Shown piece by piece: positions 1 to 5,866 of a stretch of DNA of 8,951 nucleotides. Numbering within the stretch: position 1 is the stretch's first letter; every line of letters begins with the position of its first letter. Source of the DNA: Thermosulfurimonas sp. (GTDB lineage Bacteria; Desulfobacterota; Thermodesulfobacteria; Thermodesulfobacteriales; Thermodesulfobacteriaceae); the NCBI GenBank assembly GCA_015487645.1, contig WFPH01000194.1, positions 1 to 8,951 on the forward strand. Reading direction: 5' to 3'. The notes beneath the pieces were generated by a model, which had not been told where the DNA came from, made no database searches, and saw only the letters and a program-made list of their open reading frames with translations. Position numbers and translations under genes: made by a program.

Positions 1-1
1 C

Positions 2-1072
2 ATTCACCGCCCCGCCCCGGATTTGACGGAGCAGGATGTGAACATCCGGGTGCTCGAGACCGGTATTAAGGTCTTCGACCTTCTCATTCCCTTCCCTCGT
101 GGCGGTAAGATGGGAACCTTTGGCGGTGCGGGTGTGGGCAAAACCGTGGTCATGATGGAGATGATTCACAACATTGCCATGCAGCACGGTGGTATTTCGG
201 TCTTCTGCGGGGTGGGCGAGCGCACCCGTGAAGGGAACGATCTTTACCTGGAGATGAAACACTCCGGCGTTATCGACAAGGCGGCCCTAGTTTATGGACA
301 GATGAACGAGCCTCCGGGAGCCCGGGCTCGGGTGGGGCTTACGGGGGTGACGGTGGCGGAGTATTTCCGGGACGAGGAAGGGCAGGACGTTCTACTCTTT
401 ATTGACAACATCTTCCGTTTCACCCAGGCGGGTTCGGAGGTTTCGGCCCTTCTGGGACGGATCCCTTCGGCCGTGGGTTATCAGCCCACCCTGGCCACGG
501 ACCTGGGAGCCCTTCAGGAGCGTATTACCTCGACCACCAAGGGGTCTATTACTTCGGTCCAGTGCGTGTACGTGCCGGCTGACGACCTTACTGACCCGGC
601 TCCGGCGACCACCTTCGCGCATCTGGACGGTACGGTGGTGCTCTCCCGGCAGATTGCGGAGCTGGGCATCTATCCCGCGGTGGATCCTCTGGACTCGCAG
701 TCCCGGATCCTTGATCCTAACGTCCTGGGTGAGGAACACTATCAGGTAGCCCGGCAGGTACAGCAGGTGCTTCAGCGGTATAAGGATCTCCAGGACATCA
801 TCGCGATTCTCGGTATGGACGAGCTTTCCGAGGAGGACAAGGTCATCGTGGCTCGGGCCCGTCGAATCCAGCGTTTTCTCTCCCAGCCCTTCCATGTGGC
901 CGAGCAGTTTACGGGTACTCCTGGACGTTATGTAAAACTGGAGGATACCATTCGGGGCTTTAAGGAGATTCTTGAGGGTAAGCACGACGATCTGCCCGAG
1001 CAGGCCTTCTATATGGTGGGGTCCATTGAAGAAGCGGTAGAGAAGGCCAAACAGATGGCGGCCGGAGGCTAA
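2..1072 (+). CDS. atpD: F-type ATP synthase subunit beta (5' truncated by window edge)
   Basis: This is the catalytic subunit of the F1 sector, which makes ATP from ADP and phosphate at the alpha/beta interfaces on the cytoplasmic side of the membrane. The frame is open from base 2 (IHRPAPDLTEQD), so the TTG at 23 is an internal Leu and not a start. About 357 residues are present; the usual length is about 470, so roughly 110 N-terminal residues lie upstream of the window. Visible motifs are the Walker A loop GGAGVGKT (122-145), GERTREGNDL with the catalytic Glu, the Walker B strand LLFIDN followed by IFRFTQAGSEVSALLGR, the nucleotide-binding region around QPTLATDLG, and DELSEEDK near the C-terminus. 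The last motif is the DELSEED lever that contacts subunit gamma. No key residue is missing. atpC follows after one base, the normal end of an atp operon. Identification is secure. Confidence 0.98.
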   Translation: MHRPAPDLTEQDVNIRVLETGIKVFDLLIPFPRGGKMGTFGGAGVGKTVVMMEMIHNIAMQHGGISVFCGVGERTREGNDLYLEMKHSGVIDKAALVYGQMNEPPGARARVGLTGVTVAEYFRDEEGQDVLLFIDNIFRFTQAGSEVSALLGRIPSAVGYQPTLATDLGALQERITSTTKGSITSVQCVYVPADDLTDPAPATTFAHLDGTVVLSRQIAELGIYPAVDPLDSQSRILDPNVLGEEHYQVARQVQQVLQRYKDLQDIIAILGMDELSEEDKVIVARARRIQRFLSQPFHVAEQFTGTPGRYVKLEDTIRGFKEILEGKHDDLPEQAFYMVGSIEEAVEKAKQMAAGG

Positions 1073-1073
1073 A

Positions 1074-1502
1074 ATGGCGCGTATCCTTCTGGAGATAGTT
1101 ACTCCGGACAAGGTAGTCGTTAGCGAAGAGGTCGATATCGTGACTGCTCCGGGCGTGGCCGGAGAGTTTGGAGTCATGGCCGGCCACGCCCCGATGGTGG
1201 CCGGGATCAAGATAGGCCCCCTTCATTATCGTGTGGGAGACAAGGAAGAATGGATAGCGGTTAGCGGGGGCTTCTGTGAGGTCACCGGTAAGAAAGTGAC
1301 CTTCCTGGTGGAGGCCGCGGAGAGAGCTTACGAGATAGATGTAGAGCGGGCTCTGCGGGCCAAGGAAAGGGCGGAGAAACGTCTCCAAGAGGCCCAGGCC
1401 AAAGGAGACCGGATCGCGGAAGCGCGAGCCAGGGCGGCCTTACAGAGAGCTCTTACGAGGATTGCCCTTGCGGAAAGGGTCAAGGCTGGACACCCCCGTT
1501 AA
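1074..1502 (+). CDS. atpC: F-type ATP synthase subunit epsilon
   Basis: This is the rotor-stalk subunit that couples F1 to the c-ring and can inhibit ATP hydrolysis. The 142-aa product has the usual two parts. An N-terminal beta-sandwich (about residues 1-86) carries the family-typical stretches ITAPG-like VTAPGVAGEFGVMAGHAPMV and the later GGFCEV. A helical C-terminal hairpin (about 88-138) is rich in Ala, Arg and Glu (ALRAKERAEKRL, AEARARAALQRAL). The full helical hairpin is kept, so the inhibitory arm is present. The ATG lies one base after the atpD stop, and a good Shine-Dalgarno GGAGG sits at 1064-1068 inside the atpD end. It is the last atp gene here, and no convincing stem-loop terminator follows. 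Confidence 0.97.
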   Translation: MARILLEIVTPDKVVVSEEVDIVTAPGVAGEFGVMAGHAPMVAGIKIGPLHYRVGDKEEWIAVSGGFCEVTGKKVTFLVEAAERAYEIDVERALRAKERAEKRLQEAQAKGDRIAEARARAALQRALTRIALAERVKAGHPR

Positions 1503-1511
1503 GCTTTTCCC

Positions 1512-1540
1512 TTGTAGATTTCTCCTTTTATTCTTATCAT
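1512..1540 (+). promoter_or_regulatory. Candidate sigma70-type promoter upstream of the PEBP-like gene
   Basis: A -35-like TTGTAG (1512-1517) and a good -10-like TATCAT (1535-1540, five of six consensus bases) are separated by exactly 17 bases in the 44-base gap after atpC. The -35 box is poor (three of six). The predicted transcription start would fall at about 1547, which is the first ATG of the next ORF. That implies a leaderless message, or a leader of about 66 nt if the ATG at 1613 is used. The call comes from sequence inspection only, and the gap is AT-rich enough for a chance match. Confidence 0.35.
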
Positions 1541-1546
1541 TTAGGT

Positions 1547-2080
1547 ATGAGATGGTGGGTCCCCTTTTGGGGGGTGATATTTCTTTTGGCCTTCGTGGTT
1601 AAGGGGGTGGCCATGAAGATTTGGTCTCCGGAGATTCCGGATGAGGGACAAATACCCAAGAAATATGTCATGCGGGCGGCCGGCGGAAAGAACCTTTCCC
1701 CACCTTTGAAGTGGGAGGGGGTGCCGGCGCAAGCCAAGTCCCTGATCCTGGTTTGTGTGGATACCCATCCCGTGGCCCGCAACTGGATGCACTGGATAGT
1801 TATCGATATTCCACCTTCGGTCATGGAGCTGCCGGAGGGGGCTTCGGGGAATAAAATGCCAGCCGGAGCTAAAGAATTGGTGAATTCGTACGGCTTCAAG
1901 GGTTATGGAGGACCGCAGCCTCCGCCCGGCACCGGACCGCATCCCTACCATTTCATTCTTTACGCCCTAGACGTGGAAACGGTTACCCTTCCTGAAAGGC
2001 CTTCTTTTGCGGAGGTAGAGCGCTACCTCTCGGGTCATATTCTGGAGAAGGCGTCCTTTGTGGGTTACTATGAAAGATAG
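1547..2080 (+). CDS. YbhB/YbcL family phosphatidylethanolamine-binding-like (PEBP) protein, probably exported
   Basis: PEBP-fold proteins bind phosphate-bearing or similar ligands; the role of the bacterial members is mostly unclear. The family signatures are LSPPLKW near residue 50, the ligand-pocket segment CVDTHPVARNWMHWIVIDIP, and the second pocket motif GYGGPQPPPGTGPHPYHF ending in YALD. From the ATG at 1547 the product is 177 aa. It begins with a hydrophobic stretch (MRWWVPFWGVIFLLAFVV) followed by VKGVA, which looks like a Sec signal peptide cleaved before MKIWSPE. No Shine-Dalgarno precedes 1547. An internal ATG at 1613 has AAGGGGG at 1601-1607 and would give a 155-aa cytoplasmic form of YbhB length. 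I favour 1547 because the hydrophobic N-terminus is unlikely to be chance, but the start is unresolved. The stop overlaps the Shine-Dalgarno of the next gene. Confidence 0.9.
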   Translation: MRWWVPFWGVIFLLAFVVKGVAMKIWSPEIPDEGQIPKKYVMRAAGGKNLSPPLKWEGVPAQAKSLILVCVDTHPVARNWMHWIVIDIPPSVMELPEGASGNKMPAGAKELVNSYGFKGYGGPQPPPGTGPHPYHFILYALDVETVTLPERPSFAEVERYLSGHILEKASFVGYYER

Positions 2081-2085
2081 GGAGG
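2079..2085 (+). promoter_or_regulatory. Strong Shine-Dalgarno fixing the start of the zinc-ribbon gene
   Basis: AGGGAGG lies 8 bases before the ATG at 2094 and overlaps the stop codon of the PEBP gene. The upstream in-frame candidates at 2058 and 2070 have no comparable site, so the start at 2094 is preferred. Confidence 0.75.
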
Positions 2086-2093
2086 CCCGTGAA

Positions 2094-2369
2094 ATGACCA
2101 AAAATGCCAACGCCTCTGAGAGGCGGCACCGGATCGTGGCCCGCAAGCCGGTCACGGTCATGGTACGCGAAAAACTGGTCTGCCCTTACTGCGGAAACGA
2201 TGAGGAGTTCTACGAGGTGGCGGAAAACGCCTATGTGGTGGTCCATTTTTTGCAAAACGAGGATGGAACCTTTGTTCCGGTGGAAGAAAACATGGAGGTG
2301 GCCGGTCTGGTGAAATTCTATTGCGGGAGGTGTCAGGCCGATCTCAGCCATCTCCGTGACAAGTTTTGA
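2094..2369 (+). CDS. Small zinc-ribbon protein of unknown function
   Basis: The 91-aa product is not one I can place in a named family. It has two CxxC knuckles, Cys30-Pro-Tyr-Cys33-Gly and Cys77-Gly-Arg-Cys80, 43 residues apart, which together would form a single zinc ribbon. The first 26 residues are basic (SERRHRIVARK) and may contact nucleic acid or an acidic surface. The segment between the knuckles is a probable beta-rich insert (YVVVHF, TFVPVEE). There is no signal peptide or membrane segment, so it should be cytoplasmic. The start is set by the AGGGAGG at 2079-2085. The gene ends in TGATG, overlapping the next start, so it is probably translationally coupled to the ATP-grasp gene. The pairing recalls the small zinc-ribbon carrier LysW with its RimK-like ligase LysX. 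However, the C-terminus here (LRDKF) lacks the acidic tail of LysW, so this stays a hypothesis. Confidence 0.8.
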   Translation: MTKNANASERRHRIVARKPVTVMVREKLVCPYCGNDEEFYEVAENAYVVVHFLQNEDGTFVPVEENMEVAGLVKFYCGRCQADLSHLRDKF

Positions 2370-3157
2370 TGCGCCCCCCGTGGGTCATCACTTCCAACCG
2401 GGCCCTTCGGGAGCACTATGAAGCTCTTCAGGCCGGGGATCTGATACTCACCAGAATCAGCCTTAAGCCTGGGGAGGAAGGCCTCCTTTTAGATCTGGCC
2501 GAGCGGGGTATTTCGGCTTTTCCCTCTCTTCTCTCGCAGGCCCTTTCACGCTCGAAGACCCTTCAGGCCACGATCCTTAAAGAATTTATGCCTCCGGGCA
2601 CCAGGGTTATTCGTGACCGTCATGATGTCATTCGGGCCCTTTCGGAATACGCGGAGCTCGGGGTCGGAGAGGTGGTCACCAAGGAAGATCGGGCCAACTG
2701 CGGGCTGGGGATCCATCTTTGGAGAAATGTGGAAGAGATCTTTAACCACGCCGGTCGTCCGCCGCTTGAGTTCCCTTTCGTGCTTCAGCCCCGATTCCGG
2801 GAGGTCAAGGACATCCGAGTGGTGGTTCTAGGAGATTATCTCGAGGCTTACGAGCGGCGGCATCCTTACAGCTTTAGAAACAACCTCTACTTCGGAGGGC
2901 GGAGTCAGCCGTATGAGCTTTCTGAGGAGGAACGGGCCTTCTGTGAGCGGGTGATGGTCCGGGGACGATTCCCTTACGCCCATCTGGATCTGGTTTACAC
3001 CGAGGCCGGAGGACCTTATCTCATGGAGATCAACCTCCGTGGAGGCCTGAAAGGGGCCCGCTTGAGTCAGGAGGAATACCAACGGCGTCTCTCAGCCCTC
3101 ACCGAGGCCTTCCTCAAGGCCTGGCTCGAGGAACACCCTGAGGCCCTGAGGATTTAA
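2369..3157 (+). CDS. RimK-like ATP-grasp ligase
   Basis: ATP-grasp enzymes of this group use ATP to activate a carboxylate as an acyl phosphate and join it to an amine or similar acceptor. In the 262-aa product the segment GVGEVVTKEDRANCGLGIHL (about 98-116) matches the ATP-binding lysine and Gly-rich loop. FVLQPRF (137-143) is the hinge, KDIRVVVLG (147-155) precedes YERRHPYSFRNNLYFGG (161-177) as in RimK, and Asp207, Glu220 and Asn222 (LMEINLRGG) are the expected Mg2+ ligands. All catalytic-core residues appear intact. The N-terminal about 95 residues form the less conserved pre-ATP-grasp part. I chose the ATG at 2369, which shares its A with the TGA stop of the zinc-ribbon gene; no Shine-Dalgarno is present, so coupling is likely. 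The substrate cannot be told from sequence. The 3' end overlaps the convergent FG-GAP gene by 44 bp. Confidence 0.87.
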   Translation: MRPPWVITSNRALREHYEALQAGDLILTRISLKPGEEGLLLDLAERGISAFPSLLSQALSRSKTLQATILKEFMPPGTRVIRDRHDVIRALSEYAELGVGEVVTKEDRANCGLGIHLWRNVEEIFNHAGRPPLEFPFVLQPRFREVKDIRVVVLGDYLEAYERRHPYSFRNNLYFGGRSQPYELSEEERAFCERVMVRGRFPYAHLDLVYTEAGGPYLMEINLRGGLKGARLSQEEYQRRLSALTEAFLKAWLEEHPEALRI

Positions 3158-4934
3158 ACCCTGGCGCGGAGAGCGGCAGGGCCAGGAGATAGGATTCACC
3201 TTCCTGCGTGAAGGGGTTGCCTTTAGTCACGGTTACTAGCAGTTCGGAACCCACGACTCCTAGCCCCTGGATAGGGCCTTCAAATCTTCCCGAAAGGGGC
3301 AGCAATTCGAAGCCCGTAGCGGTGTAACTCAGGATCAGAACTTCGCCCGCATTGTAGGCCGGGATGCCGGGCAGTAGATCGTGATGAGTGCTCTGGTTAG
3401 CCACCAGGATAACTTCCTTGCGGCCATCCCGGTTGAGATCCTGAACCAGGAAGTTGACCTCCGCCAGGATGGTTTCGGTATAGGTCTGCCGATAGGGGCC
3501 GACCTTGACTTTTACCCCGTAAAGACTCCCTCCCACTTTCCGATTGGATACCCAGAGCTTCTGGGTATACCGATAGACCGCTAGCTTGTGACCCCGATTG
3601 ATGAAGATGGTCTCAAGGTAACCATCTCCATCGAGGTCGGCGAAGGTTGAACCTATAAGACGGAATCCGGCTGGGACCTTGAGCTCTTCTTTGTAGACCA
3701 CCTCGCGTCCTTTTCGCCCAAGGATGTAGACCTTGTTTCCGAAAAATTCCTCCGGAGAGAAGGTCTGCCCCAGGAGGGTATCGTTCAGGCCGTCTCCGTT
3801 GAAGTCCATGAAAGCCAGAATGAGGTTGAGCCTCTGGATCTCCGGGCGGAGATCCCGGCCATCGAAGTGGAGAAGCTCGCTTTTGAGCCCGGTGTTTTCC
3901 TGATAAATGTTGAGGGCGATCCACCCCCTGGGTCCTACGGAGAAGTTGAGGACCTTACCAAAACCCTTGAAGGTATAGCGGGATAGAAGTCCGCCACGAT
4001 AGCGGGCTACGTAAAGGGCCTTGGGGGTGAGGTAGACCACTTCGGGTTGCCCATCGCCATCGAGATCAGCTATTTCAAGATCGGCCACCACCTGTGGAAG
4101 ACGGCCCACCCTACGAAACCTTGGGGTCTGAGGCAGGGTGTAGCTAAGGGTGGAGTAAGGATAGCGCGAACGGATAACCTCTGATTGGGGAGAGACCGTT
4201 TGAGGGAGAGTCCGTGCAGGAGCGGGCGCGGGGGAAACCGCCTTCTGAGGACTCTGGGGCGCCCTGGTCCCTGCAGCATAGGTAGAAGGCGCCGAGGGGT
4301 TAAAAGCGGGTTTGGGCGGTGCGGGCGCTACCAGCCGGGGTAAGGTGTAGACCCGGATGAGATTCAGGGCCGGGGTGTAAAGGCGTATGGCTCCGCTTTC
4401 TAGATAGAGTACTAGGTCTATTTTTTCTCGAGCGAGCTCCGCTGGCGAAAGGGCTCCCAGGGATTTCCGGGGTTCATAGAGCAGGCGACTCCGGGAAAAG
4501 AGTTTTTCAAGCTCCGGCAGATATTTTTCGGCCAGGGCCTGGTTCTGGGCCACCAGGAGAATTTTGGCGTCTCCGTACCGGATGGCCGGGGTAGGAATGG
4601 GGAAATCCCCCAGGCGGGAGATCAGCCGTGCGGTAGCAAAATTTTCCTCCACCTGGATGACTTCGGCCCGGGCCACGGGCTTTTTGAGGTATCCCAGAAC
4701 TTTCTTGGTTTCCGGGTGGATAACCGGTTGCCCCTTACGGTAAATGGTGAAAAGGTCGCCCAGTTTCACCCCTTGGGCTCGACCTTTGTCCAGGATGAGA
4801 CGATCTCCGTCAAGCCCGATGACCAGAGCCGAAAGGGGGGAGAGGTCTTCCCGAAGGTCTGGCGGCAGGGCCGCCAGAGCTCCAGCCACCATCAACCACC
4901 AACCGAGCCCCAGAGCCAGAATCAATTTTTTCAT
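3114..4934 (-). CDS. Exported protein with FlgT-C-like domain and FG-GAP/VCBS repeats
   Basis: The 606-aa product starts with a clear Sec signal peptide (MKKLILALGLGWWLMVAGALA, residues 1-21, AxA-type cleavage, no lipobox Cys). Residues about 34-105 (SALVIGLDGDRLILDKG, GVKLGDLFTIYRKG, HPETKKVLGYL) resemble the C-terminal domain of FlgT and related envelope proteins. Residues about 112-200 form a mixed region, followed by a Pro/Ala/Ser-rich linker (202-250). The C-terminal part carries four Asp-rich FG-GAP loops: DLDGDGQPE (290-298), DFNGDGLND (377-385), DLDGDGYLE (433-441) and DLNRDGRKE (499-507). These probably bind Ca2+ in an incomplete beta-propeller. It should act in the periplasm or at the cell surface, but no enzyme motif is seen and the role is unknown. 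I chose the ATG at 4934, with AAGGGAG at 4940-4946, over the one eight codons upstream. It is divergent from prmA and convergent with the ATP-grasp gene. Confidence 0.85.
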   Translation of the reverse strand: MKKLILALGLGWWLMVAGALAALPPDLREDLSPLSALVIGLDGDRLILDKGRAQGVKLGDLFTIYRKGQPVIHPETKKVLGYLKKPVARAEVIQVEENFATARLISRLGDFPIPTPAIRYGDAKILLVAQNQALAEKYLPELEKLFSRSRLLYEPRKSLGALSPAELAREKIDLVLYLESGAIRLYTPALNLIRVYTLPRLVAPAPPKPAFNPSAPSTYAAGTRAPQSPQKAVSPAPAPARTLPQTVSPQSEVIRSRYPYSTLSYTLPQTPRFRRVGRLPQVVADLEIADLDGDGQPEVVYLTPKALYVARYRGGLLSRYTFKGFGKVLNFSVGPRGWIALNIYQENTGLKSELLHFDGRDLRPEIQRLNLILAFMDFNGDGLNDTLLGQTFSPEEFFGNKVYILGRKGREVVYKEELKVPAGFRLIGSTFADLDGDGYLETIFINRGHKLAVYRYTQKLWVSNRKVGGSLYGVKVKVGPYRQTYTETILAEVNFLVQDLNRDGRKEVILVANQSTHHDLLPGIPAYNAGEVLILSYTATGFELLPLSGRFEGPIQGLGVVGSELLVTVTKGNPFTQEGESYLLALPLSAPGFKSSGPQGVPRARP

Positions 4935-4939
4935 GACTT

Positions 4940-4946
4940 CTCCCTT
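4940..4946 (-). promoter_or_regulatory. Shine-Dalgarno fixing the start of the FG-GAP protein gene
   Basis: Read on the minus strand the site is AAGGGAG, 5 bases before the ATG at 4934. It makes the signal peptide begin at MKKL and argues against the longer version starting at 4958. Confidence 0.7.
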
Positions 4947-4972
4947 GTCAAAGGCCAAGATTTCATTAGCCT
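4945..4972 (+). promoter_or_regulatory. Candidate promoter for prmA in the divergent intergenic gap
   Basis: The 47-base gap between the divergent FG-GAP gene and prmA holds TTGTCA at 4945-4950 (five of six -35 bases). Sixteen bases later is a weak -10-like TAGCCT (4967-4972); TATCTC at 4972-4977 is an alternative with too long a spacer. Transcription would then begin within a few bases of the prmA ATG at 4982, and no Shine-Dalgarno is seen there. The -35-like box also overlaps the minus-strand Shine-Dalgarno by two bases. Evidence is weak. Confidence 0.25.
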
Positions 4973-4981
4973 ATCTCTAAC

Positions 4982-5833
4982 ATGAATGCCTCCAAAGCTC
5001 AAATTTACTGGCGGGTGGAAGTGGCGGGCTCGTCTGAGGCCCTAGAGGAAGATCTGCCCATGCTGGCCGAGACCTGGGGCGGTTTCCATTTCGAAGGGAC
5101 GGGCCCGGAGGTGCGGGCGATTTTTTATCTTTCTTCGGCAGAGCAGGAGGAGACCTTCCGCAGGGATTGCGCCCGGTGTGGTTTGAAGGTGCTTTCGATT
5201 TCGGCAGTTCCGGCCGAGGATTGGGCTAAGGCCTGGCAGGAGAATTTTCACCCCCTTAAAGTTTCCGATCGGCTCTGGGTGAGCCCACCCTGGGAAAGGG
5301 CCCCTCGCTCGGAAAAAGAGATCGAAATCGTTATCGATCCCGGACAGGCTTTCGGTACCGGTCACCATCCCACCACGGCCCTCATGCTCCTGGCCCTGGA
5401 TCGTCTGGCTTCCGCCACCCCTCTGGGGGCGGTGCTCGATGTGGGATGTGGCACAGGGATCCTGGCCATTGCAGCCGCCAAGCTTGGGGCGAAAAGAGTG
5501 GTGGCTCTGGACATCGATCCCGAGGCCGTGGCCGCGGCCCGCCATAATCTCGAGCTTAACCGGGTCTCGGTGGAGGTATCCCCGCAGAAGGTGGAGACCC
5601 TCTCCGGAAGATTCGATCTGGTGATGGCCAATATCTCGGCCTGGGAGCTACGCCGGCTGGCCCAGGCCCTCACGGAAAGGGTGGCCCCCGGTGGAAGGCT
5701 TTTCCTGGCCGGATTCCTGGAAAAGGAGATCCCGGAAATGAAAGAAGTTTATGAGGAAAGAGGACTTGAAGTTTTGGAAGAAAGGGTTCGGGAGGAATGG
5801 GGGTTCCTTGCCCTGAGGCGTCCTTCCGATTAG
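4982..5833 (+). CDS. prmA: Ribosomal protein L11 methyltransferase
   Basis: PrmA uses S-adenosylmethionine to methylate amino groups of ribosomal protein L11 in the cytoplasm. The 283-aa product has the two expected parts. A small N-terminal substrate-recognition domain covers about residues 1-75, and a linker with the diagnostic EDWAKAWQENFHPLKVSDRLWVSPPWE-type segment spans about 79-105 (quoted in part: DWAKAWQENFHPLKV). The Rossmann methyltransferase domain follows. Its motifs are DPGQAFGTGHHPTT (119-132), the SAM loop LDVGCGTGILAIAAAKLGA (152-170), the acidic strand end ALDIDPEA (175-182), and MANISA (216-221), the Asn motif of the family. Length and motifs are normal. No Shine-Dalgarno precedes the ATG, so the message may be leaderless. 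It is the first gene of the rightward run that continues to cutA. Confidence 0.95.
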   Translation: MNASKAQIYWRVEVAGSSEALEEDLPMLAETWGGFHFEGTGPEVRAIFYLSSAEQEETFRRDCARCGLKVLSISAVPAEDWAKAWQENFHPLKVSDRLWVSPPWERAPRSEKEIEIVIDPGQAFGTGHHPTTALMLLALDRLASATPLGAVLDVGCGTGILAIAAAKLGAKRVVALDIDPEAVAAARHNLELNRVSVEVSPQKVETLSGRFDLVMANISAWELRRLAQALTERVAPGGRLFLAGFLEKEIPEMKEVYEERGLEVLEERVREEWGFLALRRPSD

Positions 5834-5849
5834 TTTTTTTAAAAAATCG
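5827..5849 (+). repeat. AT-rich inverted repeat with a T7A6 tract after prmA
   Basis: Arms CGATT (5827-5831) and AATCG (5845-5849) flank a run of seven T and six A bases, in a neighbourhood that is otherwise GC-rich. It covers the prmA stop and most of the short gap before the CGGC gene. It could be a weak terminator, a bent A-tract acting as an upstream promoter element, or simply slippage-prone DNA. The stem is too short in GC to be a convincing terminator. Confidence 0.35.
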
Positions 5850-5852
5850 TGG

Positions 5853-5861
5853 AAAGGAGGT
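5853..5861 (+). promoter_or_regulatory. Near-perfect Shine-Dalgarno of the CGGC-domain gene
   Basis: AAAGGAGGT lies 5 bases before the ATG at 5867 and is the strongest ribosome-binding site in the window. It suggests high expression, and it selects the ATG at 5867 over the upstream in-frame GTG at 5849. Confidence 0.8.
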
Positions 5862-5866
5862 CGGTC

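Noticed and set aside
23..25. TTG as start of the atpD product
   Set aside because: The frame is open upstream and encodes conserved beta-subunit sequence (IHRPAP), so this is an internal Leu.
402..749. Second plus-strand frame inside atpD
   Set aside because: It lies wholly within atpD in another frame, and its Arg/Pro/Ser-rich product is typical of an out-of-frame read.
392..1210. Long minus-strand open frame (272 codons) opposite atpD and atpC
   Set aside because: It is the antisense shadow of strongly conserved ATP synthase genes in GC-rich DNA, and its product shows no recognisable motif.
1503..1546. Rho-independent terminator after atpC
   Set aside because: No GC-rich stem with a following T run is present; only an imperfect GGAAAG/CTTTTCC pairing.
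3158..3190. Hairpin CCTGGC/GCCAGG near the end of the ATP-grasp gene
   Set aside because: The loop is long, there is no T tract, and it lies in the coding region of the minus-strand gene.
4935..4960. TTGACA on the minus strand as -35 box of the FG-GAP gene
   Set aside because: It lies next to the Shine-Dalgarno, so its -10 would fall inside the coding region; it cannot drive this gene from its correct start.
5042..5545. Minus-strand frame opposite prmA
   Set aside because: It shadows the methyltransferase gene; no family features or ribosome-binding site.
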